Source: Silene latifolia
Lineage: Eukaryota; Streptophyta; Magnoliopsida; Caryophyllales; Caryophyllaceae
Length of the DNA: 64,000 nt
Reading direction: 5' to 3'
Assembly (NCBI RefSeq): GCF_048544455.1
Contig: NC_133534.1
Location: 36,394,217 to 36,458,216 of the forward strand
Below, one piece after another: positions 1-10,815 of the stretch (the first letter of the stretch is position 1; each line of letters opens with the position of its first letter). Both the position numbers and the translations under genes were made by a program. Under the pieces are notes generated by a model, which was not told the DNA's origin, did no database searches, and worked only from the letters and a program-made list of their open reading frames with translations.

Positions 1-1710
1 GCTCACGAAGGTCACGCCATTAAGACTCAAGCCTAATCGCGGCATTTGCAAGAAATACATCACAGCTTCATATGCAGACGTTTCCGAGGAAGCCAATGCA
101 GTAATCATGGAGTTCCATGAGATTTGATCGTGCTCCGGCATCAACATAAACAGTTTCCTAGAGTCTTTTAAACATCCAGTGACCGCGTAGAAGGAAAGAA
201 GAGTGTTTGAGACAGAGACATCAGAATCAAGTCCAAATTTAAGTGCCTCACTGTGAATTTGGGTTCCTTCATCTATCCAACCCAAGCTAGCACATGAACT
301 CAAACAACTAATAAGTGTGAAATTTGCAGGTGTCAATCCAGTTCTCCTCATATGAAAGAACTTCATGACAGCATCTTCATAAAATTCATTTTGATCAAGA
401 ACAGATATCAAGGAATTCCATGATATCAGATCTCTTTTTTGCATATATTCAAAAACAGCACTAGCGTAATCTACAGCCTTGCATTTCCCATACATATTAA
501 TTAGGGCATTGCCAACAGCAACCTTTTGATCCACCAAGCCACTTCGGATTGCATATGCATGAAGTTCCTTTCCCTTTCTTCTGCCTTCTCTTGGTTCATG
601 GAACTCAGCAAACGCACTTAAGAGAACCACATAAGTGTCAGCATTGACATCAACTAAATGATTCGCCCCCCTAAACACATCAACTGCTTCTTCCCCTTTC
701 GTCTGATTTACTAATCCCACCATTAATCCATTCAAAGTGACTGCATTTTTAACACTCATTTTCTCAAAAATCTTCCTTGAACTAGCAGTCAATCCACACT
801 TCGATAACCCACTAACTAATGCACTACCTACATACAAATCATCTAAATATCCAGACTTTTGCACTCTGCAGAGAAGCTGCTCTAAGCAAGACCTAGAATG
901 CAAAACTGACGATGCTGCAGTTACTAAGCTACCTAACGTATACACATTAGTCTGAAGAGTAAACCCCAAGCCTTCTTTCTGCATTTCTGAGAAGAAACGA
1001 AAAGCATTAGCTGTGTCTCTTCTTTTAGAATGTACCGAAATAATAGAATTCCATGATGCCAAATTCCTATCATCTATCCCATCAAATACTCTCCGCGCAT
1101 AATCAAGTGATCCCAAACAGCAGCTTCCATACATCGTTATCAGCACATTACTCACTAAAACGTCAAAAGAAAACCATGTCTTTGATATCATACCATGAAC
1201 CTGCAACCCAAATCTGAAGTAATCCGGTCCCAACCCTTGGCAAGCGCGAAGCACACTGCCATATGCAAAGTGATTAGGCATAAAACCTGCACAAACCATG
1301 TCTCTGAAACTGACACAAGCTGCAGCAAACATATTACTTTGAGTATAACCCGAAATCAAACACGCCCAAGAAACCAAATTTCTCTCAGGCATTTCATCGA
1401 ACACTCGGCGTGCCCAAATAAGATCACCAGCTCTTACATAAACATTAATAAGGGTATTCACAAGATACAAATCCGTCTCAAACCCATGTTTGTAAATGTA
1501 TAAATGAAGCTGATTAGCTTCCTTATGGGAGCTAGAATTGCAGTAGCGGTGGACGAGAAAGTCCCGAATTTTCGTGTCGAAAACCGGGTTTTGAGGTTTT
1601 GGGTATGAAGTGACATGGTTGATAAAGGGAAGGGAACGAATGTTAGCATGAGTAGAAAAGCTACAAGAACGTAAGAGAATGGAGATTAATTTGCGTGGCC
1701 GAAAATACAT
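1..1710 (-). CDS. MEF7: PLS-class pentatricopeptide repeat protein, MEF7/At5g09950-like, 3' part cut by window edge
   Basis: The minus strand is open from an ATG at 1710 to base 1, giving 570 codons with no stop; the C-terminal part lies outside the window. The first ~30 residues are rich in Arg and Ser and poor in acids (MYFRPRKLISILLRSCSF), which fits an organelle transit peptide. Tandem P, L and S repeats follow, with hallmark strings such as ARRVFDEMPERN, SWNSIIS, VTLNGLMVGLV and MPEHDQISWNS. The order and wording of these repeats follow the Arabidopsis mitochondrial editing factor MEF7 (At5g09950) throughout. Family members bind organelle transcripts one base per repeat and, through C-terminal E and DYW domains, direct C-to-U editing. 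Those domains are not visible here because of truncation. No intron is evident, as usual for this family. Orthology to MEF7 rests on remembered similarity and is less certain than the family call. Confidence 0.9.
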   Translation of the reverse strand, partial: MYFRPRKLISILLRSCSFSTHANIRSLPFINHVTSYPKPQNPVFDTKIRDFLVHRYCNSSSHKEANQLHLYIYKHGFETDLYLVNTLINVYVRAGDLIWARRVFDEMPERNLVSWACLISGYTQSNMFAAACVSFRDMVCAGFMPNHFAYGSVLRACQGLGPDYFRFGLQVHGMISKTWFSFDVLVSNVLITMYGSCCLGSLDYARRVFDGIDDRNLASWNSIISVHSKRRDTANAFRFFSEMQKEGLGFTLQTNVYTLGSLVTAASSVLHSRSCLEQLLCRVQKSGYLDDLYVGSALVSGLSKCGLTASSRKIFEKMSVKNAVTLNGLMVGLVNQTKGEEAVDVFRGANHLVDVNADTYVVLLSAFAEFHEPREGRRKGKELHAYAIRSGLVDQKVAVGNALINMYGKCKAVDYASAVFEYMQKRDLISWNSLISVLDQNEFYEDAVMKFFHMRRTGLTPANFTLISCLSSCASLGWIDEGTQIHSEALKFGLDSDVSVSNTLLSFYAVTGCLKDSRKLFMLMPEHDQISWNSMITALASSETSAYEAVMYFLQMPRLGLSLNGVTFVS

Positions 1711-2230
1711 GGAGTACTTGGGGAAAATGCAGATTTAAATTGCTTCATATTTATAATGATATGGTTCATATCTTGCTTCTGGCGCCAAAATTTTCAACGT
1801 TGTGTGATACATTTCGATAACATAAGACGGGTCCAAACGGATAGCCCAACCTATGAAGGTAAGAAATAGATCCGGCAAAATAAACCCAAACCCGAAAAAT
1901 TGATTGAAAATATCTAAACTGATAGCCGATCGAACAGCCGATATGAGTAACTTAAATAATACCTGAAACCCAACTCAATCCGAATCGAAACCGAATTCAA
2001 TAATAACCGAATCATACCTGAACCTGAATATATGAATCGATAAAAACTGAACTGATTGTCCTAAACTCAAAATATATACGGAGTACATCCTCATAAAACG
2101 CTCATAGTTTAGATGTTTTTTTCATTAATTCCTTATTTATTAATGGTATTATGAGTTATAACATTTAAATCGAAAAGGATAAGGTACATTTAAGTTATTT
2201 TTTTACCCTTAGGGTTGGTTTGCTGAATTT
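1711..2230. other. Intergenic spacer, promoter side of the PPR gene
   Basis: This AT-rich stretch lies between the divergent-side start of the PPR gene and the 3' end of the phytochrome gene. Positions about 1800-2080 hold a degenerate run of short AACCCGAA / AACCGAAT-like words, as in hAT-type MITE subterminal regions, but I could not define termini or a target duplication. No open reading frame of note is present. Confidence 0.5.
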
Positions 2231-2546
2231 GGTACAAACACAAATTTTGCCAGGAGAGTAAATTTGTGTACATTATTTCTGATAACAGACCAAGGGGACA
2301 TATTTACACTTCAGAGTCGCATCATTGCACAGTAGTCTAACCTCATTGCACAGTCTTAACCAATTTATTTATCAATACAATAAGCAAGTCACACTACACA
2401 TTTCTTCAAGGTCTTCCCGGCATTTGGCGAAAGCTGATTATGTTAGTCCTGAGAAAGGTCTGTCGTAAACTCTGTCATTCTCCAACATTTAGCCCTAAAA
2501 AGGGGATCAATTCTACTTTGTTGAGTTCCGGAGGAATGGAAATACG
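2231..2546 (-). other. Likely 3' UTR of the phytochrome gene
   Basis: The sequence directly downstream of the phytochrome TGA on the minus strand has no coding signal. Its extent is inferred from position only; I did not identify a definite polyadenylation site. Confidence 0.35.
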
Positions 2547-5500
2547 TCATCTTCTGTCATCCCGAGCTAATGGAAATTCTAAGGAAACAAGGAAAGATGA
2601 GGTGTCTTCCCCTCTGAGGTACTGAAGAGTGCCATTCATGATTTTCACAAGCTTGTGACTAATGTACAAGCCTAACCCTTCTCTTGACATGCCTGGACTC
2701 CGATGGAACATCTCTCGGATGAGATTTTCCGGAACCCCTGGTGATGGATGGATGATCCTGCAACACATCACCACCACCATTGATTAAGCTCAAGCATTAA
2801 GTGAGTGGGACATAATGTACAGAATGAGATTCCAACTGTTTGTGGAATCTGAATTCAATGAGTTCAGTGAACAGGGCTGTTGAAATCAGGGACCCAAAAT
2901 CTTCAAAAGAAATGAACATTGTATTTACTTTATTACTCGTACATAATTTAGTTTCCTTTTACTTTGGGAAAGTACCAAATGCATTTCTAATTTAAGAATT
3001 TAAAGGGAAGTACCAAAAGTGGCCTTTAATTTCAATTTTTTAGAAGTTTGTTCAAGCAAGGAAGAGTAATGACGTCAAGGGAATTAAGGTTCTTTTAAGC
3101 AAGGGCATAATACAGGCTTCATTTATCTTGTCGAGACACAACCCATATGGAAATGGGCTCAAGAAAGGGAAATGAAACGGAGGGAGTAATAGTTGCTTGA
3201 TGTTTACCTGAATTCAGCATGAAGAATTTGCATCTTAGAACCAAGATGTTCCCTTCTATAGTTCACCTCAAACTTGACTGAAGATTCACTGAATGGGGGA
3301 GTGAAGAGGATAGCAATTGTCAGGAAGCCCGAAAGGACTTGCTGGAGCCTCACATTGTCTCCAAACAGGCACACAGAGGACAGCCCTGATGGAAAATCAT
3401 GCTTAACCTGCACTTGACTTTCCTGGCTGAATGGCATCACTTGACTTATGACGGCATCAAGCGCTTCCTTGAGATTGAAAGCATCACTGCTTGTTTCCAT
3501 ATAGCTGCCAGGCGCAGGCAACAGCCAAAACAAAGTAAAGAGTGTTTAGGAAAAAGAACAGAGAGAGACAAATACAACAAGACGAAGAACAATGAAATTG
3601 CCCAGTGCCTCATGGGTATTAGCAAATGGCATGGTGGTAAAATATATGCAGCATTACGCCCTTATTTCTCTGTCCGGATAAACGATAACAACAACATTAT
3701 CCTAGTGCCTCAAGCATCCTTACCCATGCTAAAAAGCACAGAAGGGTTGTTTACGGATGACCATCATGAAAATTGCATTGTAAAATGCATAGATACTCTG
3801 CTACTTCACGATACAAGAACTCAAGGAGCTTAGTGAGCCATTCTACTTTTTCCCAATATTTTCCAAGCTAAAGAATAGAGAATCTTTGCCCACATTGGAT
3901 ATGGAAACTGTTTCCACCCATAATGAAAATTATGTTGAGAATTATACCACAATAAAAAGCAGCACATCCACATTAGCTACCCAATTTGTTCTATTTCATC
4001 ATATCCAACACCAACAAATGCCAAGCCTTTGGCTCCATCGAGAAAGGGGAAAAAAGACAGATGGATTATTTTAACATCAGATTTGACAAGCAGACTAATG
4101 CCAAGGAACGGGGGGAAAAAAAGAAAAGAAAAAGAAAAGCAAACATTTAAAAGAAAAAAAAAAAAAGAAACACCATACCCTTCTTCAATACTAGGGATAT
4201 CATTGTCCTCCACTATCTTCATCAATTGACCCTCACACAATGATCTTGTGGTCAATACCTGCTTTTGCTTTTGGCTTAACTCAGATGACTCCAATAAGTT
4301 TCGAGTAAATACCAATCCCTTTATTGGACCTCGAACCTGCTCCCGAAAGTATGTCAACTTCTTTAAGGTGCTGGCAGTAGCCTTCTCGGAAACTTTCTGC
4401 ATATTTATGGCATGTTGGAGTTCAGGACTTGGTAAATGCAGAAAACACAAAACCCCCGTAATTTTTCCCTCGGGATTAAGCCGGGGACTTGCACAAAGAA
4501 GTGCATCTATACACGTTTTTCGTTGATCAAAGAACCCAAAGAGCACTCTGTCCGACTCCTCCCCTTCAATCATCTTACTTAAAAATATTCTTAGTCTAAG
4601 TAAAGTGTCATAATCTTTGACTTGGCATCCATTATTTCCATCTGTGAATACTTCTCCGATAAGCATTCGACCAATGGCAGATTCTTTGCTCAAACCGGAT
4701 AGTTTTACCATGGCTTCGTTCCAATCCAAGCAAACACCTTGATCGTCAATCAAAAATATTGGTGGAATAAGCTGACAGGGATTCCTCATAATTCCAGTAT
4801 AATCACCCTGTAATTGAATGATTTTGTCCATGATCATTTTCTCTTCAGTCACATCTTGTCCAACAAAGCAAATACCTGTGACATTTTCATCGACATCTCT
4901 ACTGCAACATGCATTGACTACCAAAATAATATTCTTATCATGAGAGCCCAACGTTCTTAATCTTATTTCACCGTTTTTCTCTTCTGTTCCTGCCAATTCA
5001 AGTATCCACGGGGTGAAGTTAAAGAAAATAAATTGCAGTATGGCCGTATGGGAACAGTTAATAAAATGCCAATACTCAACCCAGACACTAATATGCGCTA
5101 CCTAAAGAAATCCTATGCAGTTGGACGCGGGGAGTTGATCTAGCTTATTTAGAGATCTCATGTTCGAGACTTCGAAAGGAAGGGTAAGGTCCTACGGATG
5201 TAGAATACGGATTACCAAGATGGTTTACACTGAAAAGGTTAAGAATATTGAAAGAAAAATTCAAGCCCAATGAGAACTTGTATGTTAGCCGAGCAATGGT
5301 GGCATGTTGAAGAGGACTAGAGGAGGGGTAAACAAGAGGAACTCTCATGATCATTACCCTCGGTTTCGAAGGTGAATTATGGGAAGACTCTGCTCTGCTC
5401 CCACATTCTCTTCCTATAATAACACAGCATAGATTATGTGGTTTGCTGGTTTCATTTTACCTTATAGCAAGGTCAAAATATCGTGAAGGTCTCAGGACAC

Positions 5501-7864
5501 TACAAACTACAAAGCAACCATCTTAGAAATGTTGGCGCTTGTAGATATCAAACAAACATAGGCTTCAAATTGAACACATCTAAGAGTCACGCATCTGAGT
5601 TTAAAAAAAAAGGTAGAGAATACAGATTTCATAATTACAGTGGTCTACAAGATTGTCATTTAGATATCTGAGTCTTACTCATAGAGTTCCAAACATAGAG
5701 ATCTATCTCAGGTTACTCCCTCTATCCCAAAGTTATCTTCCATTTGATTTTTACGCAAAGTCAAATGAGAGGATAATTTTCGATGGAAGGAATATATATT
5801 ACCTTGCAGAGCAGATGAGAGCATATTTTTCACTACTTCAACTGTTTCCTCGACAACCAGATTCACCAAGAGTGAGCCAATTGCTTGCTCCATAGGAACA
5901 CCAGTTAGTTCCGCCACTTTGTAATTCCATCCATTTATAACACCAGTTACATCAACAGAGAAAATAGGGACAGCGGCAGTTTCAATCAGACGAATCACTT
6001 CACTCATGAGAGGTTGAACTTTATAACCTGAACTTAGAGGACCACTCGCTCCAGGCACATTTACGATCATTCTCAATTCATCCAGCGCAGTTTTCGAGTT
6101 CTTTGTGTCACTATCTTGCAGACATTTTTGTAATATCAGCTGCAATGAATGGATAGAGTCCATTTCCATGTCTTCCCAAGGCACACTTCTCCATTTAACT
6201 ACCTCTAGAAATGCATTGAATGATGATCTTGGATGCATATTTCTTTGATCATCATTCTCTACAGGGTCATGTTTGGCCCCACCCCATTTGATTTCCTTGG
6301 CTGTATGAGACCTGAACCAAAACAAGACTTCTTCAGGACTAATTCTAGCTGCAGCCATACCACAAACGTCATCCCCGAGATCTAATGCACCAGGATAGCC
6401 AGCCTCCTTGAGACTATCCGTGATTAATCCTTTAGTGTTGCCATGATATTCAAATAGCCATTGTGCTATAGCCTTGATTTGATCGCGATTTGGGGTAATA
6501 CCAAGCAGCCAAAGTTTTCCCTGGTATAATAGTGCAGCTCCATCACACTTAACCAAATCCATCACATTGGGCGATTGAGTCAGAATTGCTACTGGGGATT
6601 CCCTCATTAGCATGTCACATAGCATAGATTGTATCTTCAGAATATGTTTTTCCCTTATTTGAGCGGCCAACTCAACTTCCTTATTTATTTGTATCCCAAA
6701 AACTTGAACTAGAAACTCACAAGCATATCTTAGAGGATATGGAAGAAATCTTGGGCCCGTGTGGTGACACACAACCAAGCCCCACAATTTTCTTGTTTTT
6801 TGTTGATCACTAACCTCGTCCTCTTCATCATTTATCGTCACGGCCATCACAAGAGATGCAATCGACCCCATATTTGCCATATACTGAGCATGGCATCCAT
6901 GTGGGGCCCTTAAAGTTGAGCCGCCAAGACTCAGTGGCTGCGTCAAATTATCCTCTTGAATCACCTTCACTGGGGTAGATAGACAATCACATATCATTCT
7001 CACCTTATTCTTTAAGAAAAGAAACCGTGACGCTTGTGGTATATCGGTTGCTGGATAATGTAGACCTAGATAAGAGTCCAAGGACGGAATATGACATTCA
7101 GCAATCACCTCACCATGATCATCATCATGAAATTTATAAACCATAACCCGATCATAACCCGTCAATTCACTCACTTCATTGACTAAAACATCACAGAGAA
7201 GTGGGATATTCCGACTAGGTAATGACTGCAATTTGGAGATCGATTTTGCTGCGAGCTTATAAGACTTCAAAGCACCAGAAGCACCAACTAGAGTCTCGGC
7301 TAAATTCACATTCTCTAAATCTATGACCAGCCCCACTTCAATTCTATGCAATATAGCGTAAAAGGGCTTTCCGGAATTCTTAGAATGAACAAGTATAGGA
7401 TTAAGGAGATTAACCTCAGGATAATTAACAGCTTTCTGCAGCGCAGAAACACCCGAGGAAGTGAATAGTGTTCTTACATCAGTTCCACATGTTAGAGCCT
7501 CCTTTTGCTCAATATTAGGAACAGTGTGTGGGGTCAGGTCCAACATTTCAGATGCATTTTCACTGTAAGCTATTACTGTAAAACTCTTCTCATCAATAGC
7601 TATCAAGCACCCACAAGATTGAATAAGGCCCCCTCTTTGGACCTTTTGCAGGTAAGATGACACGGTTGAAGACGGTACATTGCTAGTAGAAGCTGACAGG
7701 TTCAAATCAACAGACGAAGAATAGTCAAAAACTCGCTTGGATTCCTCAAAATCAGAGGCAAGCTGAGCATCAATTGGGGTTTGGGTTACCACATGAGCAT
7801 TGCGCCTCGATCGAACAGAACTAGTTCTAGAAGTACTAGTCTTGTCACTAGACCTTGATGACAT
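2547..7864 (-). CDS. PHYE: Phytochrome, PHYE type, complete gene with four coding exons
   Basis: Red/far-red photoreceptor apoprotein. Exons on the minus strand are 7864-5803, 4989-4179, 3504-3208 and 2757-2547. All junctions are GT-AG, with phases 1, 2 and 2, and they add up to 1126 codons plus TGA. This is the classical plant phytochrome gene structure. Exon 1 carries the PAS, GAF and PHY domains. The bilin-attachment cysteine is C324 in [10 protein letters not shown], and the DIP motif is at about 274-276. PAS repeats follow ([15 protein letters not shown] near 620; [15 protein letters not shown] near 763). The C-terminal histidine-kinase-related domain starts near 898 (LTYFREQV) and lacks the canonical phospho-acceptor His, as is normal for plant phytochromes; a G-box-like EGLGLYI is in exon 4. 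The short N-terminus and strings such as [21 protein letters not shown] and [11 protein letters not shown] fit PHYE better than PHYA, PHYB or PHYC. The subtype is judged from memory, not from a tree. No disabling change is seen. Confidence 0.93.
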
Positions 7865-8523
7865 TTCTATTCCTTAAATTCCCTCTTCACCAGTTAACCT
7901 CAAAACCTATCCATCTCTTCAGTACCTAACTAAACCTCAAAAAAACTCACAAAAACTAAAACTGCAGGATTTAAAATCAGAGAAAAATTAATACAGAAAA
8001 CCCAAATTAGAGGATGAATCATACATCAATATTCACCAGAAACCCTTGATTTTTGTCATCTTGTAAGCATCAAAGTTACCCAAGTAAAATTCACTATCCC
8101 AACAACTAGATTAAACAAAACCCAATTCAAAAAATTAAGCAAACAATATAATTTCCCATCAATTTCAACTAAAGAGCATCAAAATTGCAGCAAAATTCCA
8201 CAATTTTGCAGCTTACAATCATCAAAATACCCAACAAAGTGAAACACAAATCACAAAAAAAAACAGTGACACTTGTTGACAATAATTCAAAAAACCCAAT
8301 TAAGAGGATCAAACTCACAGCATAATTCTGCAATTATGAGCAGTAAAATACACAGGCAAAATTGTGCAGTATAGTAATATGTGAATTAGGTGTTGGATGT
8401 AAAAGATGCTATAATATGATTGAAAAGAGTGGAAAAGCCAAGCATCCACTTTAAGAAGTAGATAAAGACACCCACAATTACCAAAGAGAAGACAGAATCC
8501 AAGAGTTGAACAAGATATTATTA
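7865..8523 (-). promoter_or_regulatory. 5' flank and probable 5' UTR/promoter of the phytochrome gene
   Basis: An AT-rich region without ORFs lies upstream of the phytochrome ATG at 7864. It is bounded on the far side by a MULE-type MITE that starts 660 bp from the start codon. Several pyrimidine-rich and A-rich runs are present, but no TATA box or 5' UTR intron can be assigned with confidence from sequence alone. Confidence 0.4.
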
Positions 8524-9305
8524 CGCGAGAGTGGCAATTTACCCCCTTAACTTTGTTCAATGGTGAAATTAGGCATCTTAACTTTTAATTGAAGCAATCA
8601 AGCCCCATAACTTTAACAAAAAGTGAATTTAACCCCAATTTTTATTTTTCACTTAAATTTCAACAAAAATTCATTTTATATTTATATTATACAACTAATA
8701 ATACATAAAAGTACTAATTTTAACTTTCTTAATTTATACTCCCTCCTAGTCTGAGTGTTGGTTCCTCTTTCCATTTCTATGCTAGTCGGGTGTTGGTTCC
8801 TCTTTCCTTTTATGGTAAGTTTTGTGTGGTCCAAATTCAATTCCATGTGGGGTAGGGTGTTTTGTGTGGTCCAAATTCATTTACTTAATTTTGGTGCCCA
8901 GAAGAAAGGGAACCAACACTCAGACTAGGAGGGAGTATAAGTTTATTTATTCATCTAAAGAATAATTTTACATTCATCTATATTAAACAAAATAAAAATA
9001 TGTCACAATTTTATGAACTATTCTTACATTTAGAAAAAAAATTGTCTAAAATTGTAAAATTATAAAAAAATTTGGATTGTATAAATTTTTTAGATTGTAT
9101 AAATTTATAAAGTTATAAAATTAAATTTTATATTTGATTAATTGGATTATAAAAATGAATTTTGGTGGGATTTCATGAAAAATCAAATAATGGGATTGAA
9201 TTTCACTTTTTGTTAGATTTATGGGGCTTGATTGCTACAATTGAAAGTTAATGGACCTAATTTCACCATTGAACAAAGTTAAGGGGGCAAATTGCCACTT
9301 TCGCG
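8524..9305. mobile_element. MULE-type MITE with ~100-bp terminal inverted repeats and 10-bp target duplication
   Basis: The left end (CGCGAGAGTGGCAATTTACC) and the reverse complement of the right end (CGCGAAAGTGGCAATTTGCC) agree for roughly 100 bp with few mismatches. The element is flanked by identical 10-bp copies GATATTATTA at 8514-8523 and 9306-9315. Long terminal inverted repeats with a 9-10 bp target duplication are the mark of Mutator-like elements. The 782-bp body has no transposase and is AT-rich, so it is non-autonomous. A Stowaway-type MITE has inserted into it at 8739-8935. The insertion lies about 660 bp upstream of the phytochrome start codon. Confidence 0.88.
8739..8935. mobile_element. 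Stowaway-like MITE nested in the MULE-type MITE
   Basis: The two ends form a perfect 27-bp inverted repeat starting CTCCCTCCTAGTCTGAG, with TA on both sides (8737-8738 and 8936-8937). This is the TA target duplication and CTCCCTCC terminus of Tc1/mariner-derived Stowaway MITEs. Inside, the words GTGTTGGTTCCTCTTTCC and TGTGTGGTCCAAATTCA are each repeated. Perfect ends suggest a young insertion. Confidence 0.88.
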
Positions 9306-9480
9306 GATATTATTATATCCAATCAGTTGGACTTGGAGATTTTGAGAGGCGTCACTGCCAAGAATAAACAAAGGCTTAATAAAGTAACAAAAATAAACAA
9401 TGGTCCACACTTTTTGATGTTGTTCATCAGATTCGAACGCTGCTCTAGATAACTACTCTTTGGCCAAGTCGTTTTACACA
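9306..9480. other. Short intergenic spacer, no feature seen
   Basis: This ordinary AT-rich sequence lies between the MULE-type MITE and the next hairpin-containing repeat. It begins with the right copy of the 10-bp target duplication. Confidence 0.4.
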
Positions 9481-9483
9481 AAA

Positions 9484-9665
9484 TCTCATTTGTAACGGCA
9501 CGTATCCGTCACTTTGGAGTGACGGATACCATTTTTCCTCACAAATGATCCATATAAAGGAGAGAGGGAAGCACATGAGAGTGCCCCCACCTTGTCCCCC
9601 TATTCGTTTTGTGAGTGACATTATCCGTCACTTGCTCCGACCCGTCTTCAGCAAGACTTATTGCT
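9484..9665. repeat. MITE-like segment with a perfect 12-bp-stem hairpin
   Basis: The segment opens with TCTCATTTGTAACGG and contains a perfect hairpin at 9502-9529: stem GTATCCGTCACT, 4-base loop TTGG, and the matching arm. A further ATCCGTCACTTG copy occurs near 9620. The words resemble the termini of the next small element (9743-9865), so both may belong to one TGTGACGG-ended family. The limits are approximate and no target duplication was found. Confidence 0.4.
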
Positions 9666-9742
9666 CTTTTTTATTGATAACTAGTTTATATCTGTGCAAT
9701 GTATCTACGGTATATATAGAGTTTTACTTTTTTTTCACAAAT

Positions 9743-9865
9743 TCTCATTTGTGACGGGCATTATACGTCACAAGGTTGTGATGGGCCAAATAAAACTCAT
9801 TTGATAGATGAAAACAAGCTATTTGTGATTCCTGGACATCCTTACTTGACCCGTCACAAGTGAGA
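9743..9865. mobile_element. Small inverted-repeat element (TCTCATTTGTGACGGG termini)
   Basis: The left end TCTCATTTGTGACGGG matches the reverse complement of the right end CCCGTCACAAGTGAGA at 15 of 16 bases, over a body of about 120 bp. No clear target duplication was found, so the superfamily is open. It abuts the Tourist-like MITE at 9870. Confidence 0.5.
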
Positions 9866-9869
9866 CTTA

Positions 9870-9975
9870 GACTCTGTTCTTTTGGACTGAAATTGTCTGA
9901 ACTGAACTGAATTGAATGGAACTGAACTGAACTTAATAGAGCTGAAGTGAACTGAACTGATCTGAACTGAACTGA

Positions 9976-10057
<82 letters not shown>

Positions 10058-10078
10058 GCAATAGTAATGATAATGATA

Positions 10079-10109
<31 letters not shown>

Positions 10110-10544
10110 TACCAATACCAATAATACCAATACCAATAATAAATATTATAATAATATTATTCATTATTATTATTAATAATATATTAATATAATCTAATAA
10201 TAATCTAATATGTAATATAAAAAATAAAATAGTAATATAATAATAAATATACTAATAATAATATATTAGTAATATAAATAATAATAGTAACTAAAAACAA
10301 ATGTGATAAGTATAATATATATAATAAATAATAATAATAATTAATATAAATAATAATAATAATAATAATAATAATAGATGTAATATAATAATAATAAATA
10401 TGTTATTAATAATATTAATATAAATGAATATATTAATAAAATAATAAATATAATATAAAAATAATATAATAATAATAATAAATATTAATACACTAATATT
10501 TCCATGAATCATAATAATATAATAATAAATAAATATAAATATAA

Positions 10545-10592
<48 letters not shown>

Positions 10593-10812
10593 CTATAATA
10601 GTAATATAATAAATATTAAAAATAATTTTTAATATAATAATAACAATAGTAAATAAATTAATATAATAATAATGATAACAATAAGAATATAAAATAAGAA
10701 TAATAATATTAATGTTGAAATAAACTAATCTGAACTGAACTGAACTGAATGGAGATGAAATGAACTGAACTGAACTTATTAGAACTGAAATTAAGTCCAA
10801 AAGAACAGGGCC
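9870..10812. mobile_element. Tourist-like (PIF/Harbinger) MITE expanded by an AAT microsatellite
   Basis: The ends are inverted repeats with core TGTTCTTTTGGACT on the left, matched by AGTCCAAAAGAACA on the right. TTA flanks both sides (9867-9869 and 10813-10815), the target duplication of PIF/Harbinger MITEs. Subterminal regions are rich in CTGAACTGAA words. The interior of about 750 bp is almost wholly AAT/ATA simple sequence with degenerate variants, which makes the element far longer than typical Tourist MITEs. Long Ile- or Leu-rich frames in this interval are artefacts of the simple repeat. Confidence 0.8.
9976..10110. repeat. (AAT)n microsatellite
   Basis: A nearly uninterrupted AAT/TAA trinucleotide run of some 80 bp (9976-10056) continues, after a few GCA, GTA and TGA interruptions, as a second clean run. 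It lies within the Tourist-like MITE. Further degenerate AT-rich trinucleotide sequence carries on to about 10720. Confidence 0.95.
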
Positions 10813-10815
10813 TTA

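Noticed and set aside
1800-2080. hAT MITE between the two genes
   Set aside because: Only degenerate AACCCGAA-type words are present; no termini or 8-bp duplication could be found.
9745-10800. Long Ile-, Leu- or Phe-rich open frames
   Set aside because: They are translations of the AAT/ATA simple repeat inside the Tourist-like MITE.
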